A stretch of 5,308 nucleotides of DNA from Acidimicrobiaceae bacterium. Its GTDB lineage: Bacteria > Actinomycetota > Acidimicrobiia > Acidimicrobiales > UBA8190. The stretch covers positions 1-5,308 of the forward strand of contig PKWD01000148.1 in the NCBI GenBank assembly GCA_003131945.1, read 5' to 3'. The stretch's first letter is position 1. Each line of letters opens with the position of its first letter. The position numbers and the translations under genes are program-made. This document shows, in pieces, positions 1 to 5,110 of this stretch. The notes below the pieces were generated by a model, which was not told the origin of the DNA, ran no database searches, and saw nothing but the letters and a program-made list of their open reading frames with translations.

Positions 1-18
1 CCTCCCGGATCCGCTATG

Positions 19-1035
19 TCACTTGCGCGAATCGATGACGAGTTGACGGTAGACGGCGTTCGAGATGTGGCGCTTTAGAGCTCGAAGTGCTTCCTTGGTG
101 GTCTTGCCTTCGGCCAGCTTGCGGTCGAAGTACGTCCTTCCGTCGCTCTGGTGGCTGATCTGGGCCATGGCAATGACGTGGATGGCGTGGTTGAGGCGCC
201 GGTTGCCCTTCGGATTGAGCCGGTGCCGCACTCTCGGACCGCTCGAGGCTTCGATGGGAGCCGTGGCGTTATACGAGGCGTAGTGGTCTCTGTTGGCGAA
301 GCGCGCCATGTCGCCGCTGTGGCCGATCAGAAAGGCGGCCACCACCGGGCCCACGCCATAGAGCTCTGTCACACTCGTGCCTGAGGCGGCCACGGCGTCG
401 ACGATGCGGGCCTTGGAGGCGACGATCTCGGCGTCGAGGCGTCTGATGTCAGCCACAAAACCGAGGGCCATGCGCTTGCGCTCGGTGTCCACCGCATTGG
501 TCGGCCGCACAGTGCGCATCACCGCAGCGGCACGGTCCGCTGACAGCCGAATCCCCGTCCCACCTGGGATTAAGCACCGAACCAGGGCATGGAGCCGACA
601 GACGGCCTGAGTGCGCAGCGACCCCAGGTCGCGATGGTGATCGGCCAGCAGGCGTAAGACGGCCGAGTGGTCCTCGCCCACGACGGTGCGCAGTCGCTTC
701 GCCCGCAAGGCGGCGATGGCGGTGGACAATGCGTCGTTGGGATCATTCTTCTGGGTCTTGCCCGAACCGAGAACTCGAACCCGAGCTGCCAACGTGGGCG
801 GAACGTCGACGACGTCTTCGCCGGCGGCCACGAGCTGCTGGGCCAATAAGAACCCGAGCCCGTTGGCCGACTCGATGGCCCACCGTCGATCCGGAAAGTC
901 GATCGCCCATTTGAGGAGACGCTCGATCTGGTGACGGTCTGCCTTCACCGTCAGCTCGCCGAGTGCTGTCTCTTCTTTGTCGACTGCCACCGCGGTGTGG
1001 GTCGACTTGTGTGGGTCGATGCCGATCAGCACCAT
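19..1035 (-). CDS. IS110-family transposase (DEDD RuvC-like plus serine domain), IS-A
   Basis: This recombinase moves the element through a circular intermediate. In this family it works with an element-encoded guide RNA that pairs with donor and target DNA. The 338-aa product has the expected two domains. The N-terminal RuvC-like fold shows D7 (GIDPHKST), E55 (WAIES), D98 and D101 (NDPND), the full DEDD set. The C-terminal IS116/IS110/IS902 domain begins with an HhH-like stretch (LYGVGPVVAAFLIG) and carries the serine motif APIEASSG, with the nucleophile at about S264/S265. It ends in a basic helical tail. Length matches IS110-group enzymes. An in-frame ATG exists at 1161, but AGGAGG at 1047-1042 lies 6 nt before the ATG at 1035 and 3 nt before the ATG at 1038, so I use 1035. 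The residues upstream of this start look non-coding. No frameshift is seen, so the enzyme is probably functional. The family call is secure; activity is inferred. Confidence 0.95.
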   Translation of the reverse strand: MVLIGIDPHKSTHTAVAVDKEETALGELTVKADRHQIERLLKWAIDFPDRRWAIESANGLGFLLAQQLVAAGEDVVDVPPTLAARVRVLGSGKTQKNDPNDALSTAIAALRAKRLRTVVGEDHSAVLRLLADHHRDLGSLRTQAVCRLHALVRCLIPGGTGIRLSADRAAAVMRTVRPTNAVDTERKRMALGFVADIRRLDAEIVASKARIVDAVAASGTSVTELYGVGPVVAAFLIGHSGDMARFANRDHYASYNATAPIEASSGPRVRHRLNPKGNRRLNHAIHVIAMAQISHQSDGRTYFDRKLAEGKTTKEALRALKRHISNAVYRQLVIDSRK

Positions 1036-1175
1036 CATGTTCCTCCTGTCGTTGAGTGGGAAGCCACGCCGGGCACTCCTGATGAGACTTGTGTGCTCGC
1101 CTCTTTCGAGCCACGCCGTGACCAAGGAACCCGACGGTTGACACTTCGATACGCAGGCCAACCCTGAGGTGGCAG
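1036..1175 (-). ncRNA. Non-coding leader of IS-A, candidate bridge RNA region
   Basis: About 140 nt lie between the proposed upstream end of IS-A and its transposase, with no credible coding. In the IS110 subgroup the guide (bridge) RNA is encoded in this position. Visible structure includes a 5-bp hairpin, GCTCG/CGAGC, at 1095-1111 with a 7-nt loop. A 10-bp direct repeat, AGCCACGCCG (plus strand), occurs at 1062-1071 and 1110-1119. I could not assign guide loops, because the downstream end of IS-A, and so its donor sequence, is outside the window. The RNA is inferred from family position only. Confidence 0.25.
1042..1047 (-). promoter_or_regulatory. Ribosome binding site that sets the IS-A transposase start
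   Basis: AGGAGG on the minus strand is followed by AAC and two consecutive ATG codons. Spacing is 3 nt to the first ATG and 6 nt to the second. The second is the better start and gives an N terminus (MVLIGIDPHK) that matches where IS110 proteins normally begin. This argues against the longer reading from 1161. Confidence 0.8.
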
Positions 1176-1259
1176 GGTGTTATAGAGCCAGCCCGCCGAG
1201 CTCCCGAGACGCTAGAACCGAAGCTCGGGCGTCACCACCATCATCAATCAGGGTGTTAT
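1173..1259. repeat. 11-bp direct repeat CAGGGTGTTAT flanking a 65-bp spacer
   Basis: CAGGGTGTTAT occurs on the plus strand at 1173-1183 and again at 1249-1259, 76 bp apart. The second copy contains the terminal inverted repeat and CT core of IS-B. The first sits near the proposed start of IS-A. The 65 bp between them include a 6-bp inverted repeat, CCCGAG (1203-1208) and CTCGGG (1224-1229). The first copy could be a relic end of an IS-B-like element, or a target sequence preferred by these transposases. Confidence 0.6.
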
Positions 1260-1262
1260 GAA
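1253..1262 (+). repeat. IS-B terminal inverted repeat, transposase-distal end
   Basis: GTGTTATGAA is perfectly inverted relative to 2793-2802. It lies 71 nt beyond the transposase stop codon, with the CT core dinucleotide (minus strand, 1251-1250) just outside it. Confidence 0.6.
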
Positions 1263-1276
1263 ATTCCTAACCGCGT

Positions 1277-1336
1277 CAAGGGGACATAGCCTGGACTCCT
1301 GAGCGGGCCAGCGCGGGGCGCTATTGGCGACCCCTA
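1277..1336 (-). ncRNA. IS-B trailer, candidate guide RNA (seekRNA/bridge RNA type)
   Basis: IS1111-type elements encode their guide RNA between the transposase stop and the distal end, which is this segment. A long-range pair, AGGGG (1335-1331) with CCCCT (1283-1279), encloses two local hairpins. One is AGCGC-CCC-GCGCT at 1322-1310. The other is CTGG/CCAG at 1311-1308 and 1294-1291, with a 13-nt loop. The two hairpins share two bases, so they are alternatives. That loop and its 3' edge hold TCAGGAGTC (1302-1294), the reverse complement of the reconstructed insertion site GACTCCTGA. The transcript itself is not demonstrated, and the 5' part would overlap the stop codon. Confidence 0.3.
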
Positions 1337-2641
1337 TCTCGCTGGCTCGCTCACTGCATCTGGGATCCGAGACCGTCGGCGGGCTGCGAGTGGAATCATG
1401 TAGCGCTTGGCGATGATCGCTCTGGCCTCTTCGCTGTTGACCGGGGTGCCGTCGACGTCGCGCACCACGTAGAGCTGGCCCGAGCGCATGCAGGCGGCGA
1501 TCCGGGTGACAAGGGTGGTCGCCAGGTGACAGGTCGCCGAATAGTGATGCAGCCGACGCTCCATGATCAACCGGTAGTACTTGGCGGCCAGCTGGGGATC
1601 CTGGTGGCAAGCCCGCTCGGCGGCGAGGTACAGATCCCGCCGCAGGCCGGGGTCTCCCTGTTTGGTGATGCCGGGTCGGGTCTCGGTGAACCCCGACTGG
1701 TTCACACCGGGCACGATCCCCGAGAACGAGCGAATGGCCGCCAGGTTGACGAAGCGAGTCGCATCGCCCAGGCGCCCGGCGATCCCCGCCGAGAGCACCG
1801 GGCCGATGCCGGGCGCCGAGCGCACGATGCCTTTGGGGTCGGCCAACTGGTAGAGCTCGGCGATGCGAGTATCGAGACGTTCGACCTCGATGTCGAGCTG
1901 ACCGATGAGCCGAACCTCCCGGGCGAGGTCCCAGGCAAGCTCGTCGAAGTCGAGACCCCCGCCTTTCCACAAGGTGGTGGCTTCGGTCGCCGCCTGAAGT
2001 AGCCGAGCGGCGTACTCGGCACCCAGGTGTCCACCGCTCGTCTTTCCCACCAGGTCGGTGAGCCGGGAAAGGCCCAGCCGACGCAGGGTTTTCGGGTTCC
2101 CGTAGCGCTCGAGGACCACGGCGGCGGTCTTCGTCCCCCGGCTCCCGAGCGCCTCGTGGTAGGCGGGGCCCAACAGGTCCAACATGGCATCGATGCGCTG
2201 GTAGCAGGCGCGGCGCTGGTGCACGAGGTCCACTCGTCGACGCACAGCACGCTTGAGCGGCTCAGCCGGCCCGAGCCCACTCACCTCTGTGAGCCCCTCC
2301 GGATGAAGCAGCGGCACACGCGAGAGCACGAGCGAGTCGAGCCGGTCGTTCTTGGTGTGTTTCTTGTAGTACTTCCGTAGGTCCGCCGACTGCTCGGGGG
2401 CGATCATCACCACCTTGGCCCCGGTGGCCCGGAAGTGCGCCGCCACCACCACCCACGCACTGCGGGTGGGCTCAAACACCACCGTCAACTCCGACGCAGG
2501 TCCAACAGCCGCGCTCAGGGCCGCCAGGTCATCAGGATGGCTCGTAAAGCGTCGACGTGACCAAATCACCTCCCCTCGTTCGTCGCTCAAGGTGGCAACG
2601 TGCGCAGCCCGCACGGCCAGGTCGACTCCCAATGTGCTCAC
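1334..2641 (-). CDS. IS110-family transposase (DEDD RuvC-like plus serine domain), IS-B
   Basis: This 435-aa transposase is only distantly similar to the IS-A enzyme. The DEDD residues are D7 (LGVDLAV), E57 (VVFEPTRS), D99 and D102 (NDRLD). A long helical middle region follows. The C-terminal domain shows an HhH-like motif (SAPGIGPVLSAGIAGRLG), then RSFSGIVPGVNQSG with the probable nucleophile S316, then a basic tail. At 435 aa it is about 100 residues longer than the IS-A protein, mainly because of the longer middle and C-terminal tail. The start is GTG at 2641, preceded by AGGAGG at 2651-2646 with a 4-nt gap. The next residues (MSTLGVDLAV) put the first catalytic Asp at the usual distance from the start. 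The frame is intact. Flanking 10-bp inverted repeats and CT edges support a complete element. The family call is certain; subgroup (IS1111-like rather than IS110-like) is inferred from the ends. Confidence 0.95.
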   Translation of the reverse strand: MSTLGVDLAVRAAHVATLSDERGEVIWSRRRFTSHPDDLAALSAAVGPASELTVVFEPTRSAWVVVAAHFRATGAKVVMIAPEQSADLRKYYKKHTKNDRLDSLVLSRVPLLHPEGLTEVSGLGPAEPLKRAVRRRVDLVHQRRACYQRIDAMLDLLGPAYHEALGSRGTKTAAVVLERYGNPKTLRRLGLSRLTDLVGKTSGGHLGAEYAARLLQAATEATTLWKGGGLDFDELAWDLAREVRLIGQLDIEVERLDTRIAELYQLADPKGIVRSAPGIGPVLSAGIAGRLGDATRFVNLAAIRSFSGIVPGVNQSGFTETRPGITKQGDPGLRRDLYLAAERACHQDPQLAAKYYRLIMERRLHHYSATCHLATTLVTRIAACMRSGQLYVVRDVDGTPVNSEEARAIIAKRYMIPLAARRRSRIPDAVSEPAR

Positions 2642-2802
2642 AGGCCCTCCTCGGCTCGCGGTCGATGTCGATCCGCGGCCGGCCGGTGATGCGTAAGGTC
2701 CCGAACATCACTAAGAGGGCTCTGGCTTCGCCAGTCCCGAATTCCTCAAACAGGGTCTCCACGCCCACCGGGCTGGCCCGTCCTGCCCGCCGTTCATAAC
2801 AC
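2642..2802 (-). ncRNA. IS-B leader, structured and possibly a guide RNA region
   Basis: About 160 nt separate the left end of IS-B from its GTG start, and I see no credible gene there. The minus-strand sequence folds into three hairpins in a row: CGGGC/GCCCG at 2789-2769; CTGGC-GAA-GCCAG at 2734-2722, extended by GGG/CCC across short bulges; and GTGATG/CATCAC at 2711-2686 with a 14-nt loop. In IS110-group elements the bridge RNA lies here and presents guides in large loops, so the last hairpin is the best candidate loop. I found no stretch matching the ends or the target site, so a guide role is unsupported here. It may instead be a plain structured 5' leader that limits transposase expression. 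Confidence 0.25.
2793..2802 (-). repeat. IS-B terminal inverted repeat, transposase-proximal end
   Basis: Minus-strand GTGTTATGAA pairs with the copy at 1253-1262. CT lies immediately outside it at 2804-2803. The sequence further out (GACTC, 2809-2805) is taken as the left flank of the insertion site. Confidence 0.6.
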
Positions 2803-2829
2803 AGGAGTCGGATTACACCGCTCCGGCGC

Positions 2830-2913
2830 TCTCGTTTTAGACGAGACAGGACAGGATCAACCCGAAGCACCCTACGACCCCGGAATCCCCGGGGTTTAGA
2901 GTGTTCGTCCTGT
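2830..2913. other. Structured intergenic stretch with three nested or adjacent inverted repeats
   Basis: No gene is supported between IS-B and the cas1 fragment (2805-3049). Within that stretch three perfect inverted repeats cluster. TCTCGT/ACGAGA lies at 2830-2846 with a 5-nt loop. ACCCCGG/CCGGGGT lies at 2877-2895 with a 5-nt loop. ACAGGAC (2846-2852) pairs with GTCCTGT (2907-2913) and encloses the second hairpin. The second hairpin is followed on the plus strand by TTTAGAG, a weak T run. This could be a terminator, a REP-like element or a structured RNA; the sequence does not decide. Confidence 0.45.
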
Positions 2914-3049
2914 TTAGATGCACTGCCCCACCCGGCCCTTCTTTGACGGGGGCGTCTCTGACTGGTTGAAGGGTGGATCAGGTGATGGTCAGGGGAATGG
3001 TGGCCTGGACCGTCGTCTTGGTCTTGACCTTCTTCTTGCCGTTGAGTGT

Positions 3050-3332
3050 GGTGACAGTCTCGGTCAACCTGACGTGACCGTCGGACCTTTCGACGAAATC
3101 CACTTTGCGAAAACGATGGGTGGCGACGAGCCCGAGGACGTAGCGCTCTACGGCCGGGCGGCACGTCTCCATGAGGTCGAGGGCGAGGCCGTCACGCCCG
3201 GCGGTGTCGGCGTCGGCCGCCAGTCGGGGGACGACATGGAACTTCTTCGACCGCCGAAGGACGACGGCACTCCCGACGTCGGGCGGCGGCGAACAGCAGG
3301 GTCCGGGGCACGACACGCCGGACCGAACCGGA
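3050..3332 (-). pseudogene. Decayed cas1-like gene, C-terminal core only
   Basis: Cas1 is the metal-dependent integrase that inserts spacers into CRISPR arrays; related stand-alone Cas1 proteins occur without arrays. The part at 3238-3050 reads DTAGRDGLALDLMETCRP, then ERYVLGLV and FRKVDFVERSDGHVRLTE. This matches the Cas1 C-terminal helical domain, with the metal-site D and E in LDLME kept. The histidine normally just before ADT (as in a GxLHADT context) is absent. A weaker match continues in another frame at 3332-3267 (SGSVRRVVP followed by LL and a later EC), resembling the central Cas1 segment that leads into the catalytic Glu, so a frameshift near 3240-3270 is likely. The N-terminal beta domain is missing. 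After 3050 the frame runs into a lysine/threonine-rich tail ending at 2978 that does not resemble Cas1. No cas2 and no repeat array are present. The C-terminal part is a firm match; the upstream extension is inference. Confidence 0.7.
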
Positions 3333-3441
3333 CCGGGAGGCGGCCAGGGCCTCGATGATCCGTCCCGTCAATCGGTAGACGAGGTGCACCCGGGCCCGCT
3401 GCGCCAGGATGACACTGCCCCGTTGTTGCCGCACCCCCGGT

Positions 3442-3478
3442 CCCATCCCATCATTCTGACCGAGATGGTGGGAATGGG
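3442..3478 (-). terminator. Hairpin downstream of the S53 peptidase gene, likely transcription terminator
   Basis: A 13-bp stem starts 8 nt past the stop codon of the peptidase. Arms are 3442-3454 and 3465-3478 with one bulged base (3473), one G-T pair at 3451-3468 and a 10-nt loop. No T run follows on the minus strand, as is common for actinobacterial stem-loop terminators. It may also act as an mRNA 3' stabiliser. Confidence 0.5.
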
Positions 3479-3485
3479 CCTGGGC

Positions 3486-4859
3486 CTACCCCGTTTTGGC
3501 CGACAGTTCGGAGACGAGCATGGCCCCGTCGACGGTTCCGACGCCACTGGCCAGGTCGTATCCGGGTCCGGCCAGGTAACCCTTCACGGTGTGGGTGGCC
3601 CCGTTCTGGCTGAAGGTCACCGAGTTGTTCCCGGTGGTGATGTCCTGCAGCCCGGGGGCGCCGCTGGCGGCCAGGCTGTAGAGCGCCGGGTTCAACAGGC
3701 CCAGGTCATGTCCGGCGGCCTGGTCGGCGATGGCCACCACCCCGGAGAACAGCGGTGAGGCTTCGCTCGTCCCGCCGATCAGGTAGAAGGCGGGAGTGGG
3801 GAGGAACCCCAGGTACACGAGGGCCGCCCCGTCGACGGCGGCGCTCATCGCCACGTCGGGCGTGCCCCGCTGGGTGCCCACCACGCTCGCCACGCTGTGC
3901 TGGTACGACGGCCGGGCGAAGTACTCCGACACGCCCCCCGATCCGGCGGCCGGAGAACCGAGCTCGTTGGTGTCGTTCCAGACGTTGTCCGGGAGCAGGC
4001 GCGCTCCGGCGGCGTTCAGATGGAGCTGCGTACCCCCGACCGAGGTCACGAGGGGATCGCTCGACGGCCAGTCGACGGTCCGGTGGTCGTAGAGGAGCGT
4101 CCCCGCCGCGTTCCGGTACCCGGTGACCCCGGCGTCCCCGGAGGCGGCCAGCACGGTGACGTTGTGGGCGGCGGCGTTCACGTAGGCACTGCGCAGGTTC
4201 ATGAGGGACTGCTCAGTGGGGAACGTCTCTTCGGTGGCCCCGAAGCTCTGACTGATCACGTCGCCCAGGTGGTTGTTGATGACGTAGTTCTCGGCGGCCA
4301 TCATCTGCGGGAAGCCGGCCACCCCCTCGGTCTCGGCCACCGGTGTCTCGAGCAGCAGGATGTTCGCTCCCGGGGCCATGGCGTGCGAGTACTCGACGTC
4401 CAGTGACGTCTCCTCGGCCCAGCCGACCATGGTCGAGTTGCTGGGATTGAAGGGGGGCACTTGGCCTTCGGGCTGGAGGATGCTGAACGACGGGGGAGCG
4501 GGAAGATGGAAGGCCTTGTCGAAGGTGGCCAGGTCGGCCCCGATGGTGGGCGAGCCGTAGGAGTCGACGAGCACGATGGTCTTACCGGAGCCGTTCAGAC
4601 CTTTGGCGTAGAGCGCATTCATGTCGTAGGCGGCCTGATACTGGATGGGCGTGTAGCATGCCAACCCGATCTGCTCGACGCATTCCTGGGTCGTCGGCGG
4701 AGACGCGTAGTGCGCGGAGTTCACGACCCTCAGAAGCGGTGTGGCCGTGACCACGGAGGACCCGACGGAGGTGGCGGCCAAGCCGCCGGCACTCATGACC
4801 GTCATCGCGGCCACCATCACAGAGCCGAAAGCGAGACGTGACGTACAGCGAGCTTTCAT
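3486..4859 (-). CDS. Secreted S53-family (sedolisin-like) serine-carboxyl peptidase without pro-domain
   Basis: Sedolisins are secreted endopeptidases with a subtilisin-like fold and a Glu-Asp-Ser triad, mostly active at acid pH. The 457-aa product starts with a basic n-region and hydrophobic core (MKARCTSRLAF..., to about residue 30), a probable Sec signal peptide. The catalytic domain begins near residue 70 (YTPIQYQAAYD). E150 and D154 lie in EETSLDVEYSHAMAPGA, the oxyanion D242 in SGDAG, and the nucleophile S365 in GGTSEASP. The C-terminal calcium site is recognisable as QDITTG (D406, I407) and AGPGYD (to D435). The about 140-aa pro-kumamolisin domain usual in this family is missing: only about 40 residues lie between signal and catalytic domain, with C60 and C68 possibly forming a disulfide. 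The start at 4859 has AGGGGGG (4872-4866) 6 nt upstream and gives a proper signal peptide; an in-frame start at 4904 would add 15 residues and spoil it. Intact and probably active; substrate unknown. Confidence 0.93.
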   Translation of the reverse strand: MKARCTSRLAFGSVMVAAMTVMSAGGLAATSVGSSVVTATPLLRVVNSAHYASPPTTQECVEQIGLACYTPIQYQAAYDMNALYAKGLNGSGKTIVLVDSYGSPTIGADLATFDKAFHLPAPPSFSILQPEGQVPPFNPSNSTMVGWAEETSLDVEYSHAMAPGANILLLETPVAETEGVAGFPQMMAAENYVINNHLGDVISQSFGATEETFPTEQSLMNLRSAYVNAAAHNVTVLAASGDAGVTGYRNAAGTLLYDHRTVDWPSSDPLVTSVGGTQLHLNAAGARLLPDNVWNDTNELGSPAAGSGGVSEYFARPSYQHSVASVVGTQRGTPDVAMSAAVDGAALVYLGFLPTPAFYLIGGTSEASPLFSGVVAIADQAAGHDLGLLNPALYSLAASGAPGLQDITTGNNSVTFSQNGATHTVKGYLAGPGYDLASGVGTVDGAMLVSELSAKTG

Positions 4860-4865
4860 CCCAGA

Positions 4866-4872
4866 CCCCCCT
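4866..4872 (-). promoter_or_regulatory. Ribosome binding site of the S53 peptidase gene
   Basis: AGGGGGG lies 6 nt before the ATG at 4859. It favours this start over the in-frame upstream codon at 4904, which would place 15 extra residues before the signal peptide. Confidence 0.6.
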
Positions 4873-4894
4873 ACCCACCTACTCGTAGACCCGT

Positions 4895-4923
4895 AGCTGA
4901 CCACGCCATGTGGCGACGGTCAA
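4895..4923 (-). promoter_or_regulatory. Possible promoter with an internal dyad, upstream of the S53 peptidase
   Basis: TTGACC (4923-4918) matches five of six bases of the -35 consensus. It is followed after 17 nt by TCAGCT (4900-4895), a poor -10. The spacer holds a perfect dyad, CGCCA-TG-TGGCG (4904-4915), which could bind a repressor or activator. A further inverted pair, GAAAAC (4930-4935) and GTTTTC (4952-4957), lies just upstream. All of this is inferred from sequence shape only. Confidence 0.25.
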
Positions 4924-4962
4924 GTGGGAGAAAACACGCGATCAAGGAGTCGTTTTCACCGT

Positions 4963-5103
4963 TCAGAACACGTGGAAGCGGAAGAGCTCGAAGATCCATT
5001 CTCCGCCGATGACGACGGCCAGAATGGGCAGGGGAAGCTGAAACCTCTTTGGTCCCAGGCCCATCATTCTCACCACGGCGGCCCCGAAGACGGCGACACC
5101 CAA
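4963..5103 (-). CDS. Possible small membrane protein, 46 aa, function unknown
   Basis: The frame ends at TGA 4965-4963 and reads MGVAVFGAAVVRMMGLG, then PLPILAVVIGGEWIFELF. The second half contains one clear hydrophobic span with acidic residues in its distal part. TTG at 5103 begins 7 nt after the stop of the upstream gene, which would allow translational coupling. GTG (5076 or 5073) or ATG (5067 or 5064) inside the frame are alternatives, and no start has a strong ribosome binding site. The frame cannot extend beyond an in-frame TGA upstream of the TTG. I do not recognise a family. It may be a true small membrane protein, the remnant of the C terminus of a larger one, or a chance frame. Confidence 0.35.
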   Translation of the reverse strand: MGVAVFGAAVVRMMGLGPKRFQLPLPILAVVIGGEWIFELFRFHVF

Positions 5104-5110
5104 GGGGCTA

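Larger units (their letters stand above)
1..1175 (-). mobile_element. IS-A: IS110-family insertion sequence, downstream end outside the window
   Basis: The element is defined by its IS110-type transposase (19-1035) and the non-coding leader upstream of it. Its 3' (right) end lies beyond position 1, so the full length cannot be given. The upstream boundary is uncertain. I placed it at the CT dinucleotide at 1175-1174 (minus strand), which follows ATAACACC, because the same ATAACACCCT string marks the end of the neighbouring IS-B element. It could instead reach to about 1249, directly abutting IS-B. IS110 elements normally insert without target duplication and have no clear terminal inverted repeats, so the ends cannot be fixed from one copy. 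Confidence 0.55.
1250..2804 (-). mobile_element. IS-B: IS110/IS1111-family insertion sequence, apparently complete
   Basis: The boundaries come from a perfect 10-bp inverted repeat, GTGTTATGAA, at 1253-1262 (plus strand) and 2802-2793 (minus strand). Read in the direction of the transposase, both edges carry CT: CCT then GTGTTATGAA at 2805-2793, and TTCATAACAC then CCT at 1262-1250. IS110-type elements typically recombine at a CT-like dinucleotide core, and short inverted repeats just inside the ends are a mark of the IS1111 subgroup. The element is about 1.55 kb, normal for the family, with about 160 nt of leader and about 80 nt of trailer around one transposase. The boundary assignment rests on one copy and needs an empty-site comparison. 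Confidence 0.65.

Noticed and set aside
1036..1161. N-terminal extension of the IS-A transposase to the ATG at 1161 (42 extra residues)
   Set aside because: A strong AGGAGG precedes the ATG pair at 1038/1035, the extension resembles no IS110 N terminus, and it would push the first catalytic Asp far from the start.
2830..2913. CRISPR array beside the cas1 remnant
   Set aside because: The repeats here are inverted pairs of 6-7 bp; there is no regularly spaced direct repeat of CRISPR length.
2978..3049. Lysine/threonine-rich tail of the cas1-fragment frame as part of Cas1
   Set aside because: The residues after HVRLTE do not resemble Cas1, so this is probably read-through into unrelated sequence; I ended the pseudogene at 3050.
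2532..3164. 210-residue minus-strand frame spanning the IS-B leader and the cas1 fragment
   Set aside because: It crosses the IS-B boundary and overlaps the transposase start and the cas1 frame; composition is that of a GC-rich shadow frame with no recognisable domain.
3192..3446. 84-residue minus-strand frame as a separate gene
   Set aside because: It overlaps the cas1 fragment in another frame and has arginine-rich, shadow-like content in its second half. The only recognisable part (3332-3267) fits better as the frameshifted upstream piece of the cas1 pseudogene.
3796..4406. Long plus-strand frames opposite the peptidase gene
   Set aside because: They are by-products of GC-rich codon bias in the antisense strand of a clear S53 gene and show no domain of their own.
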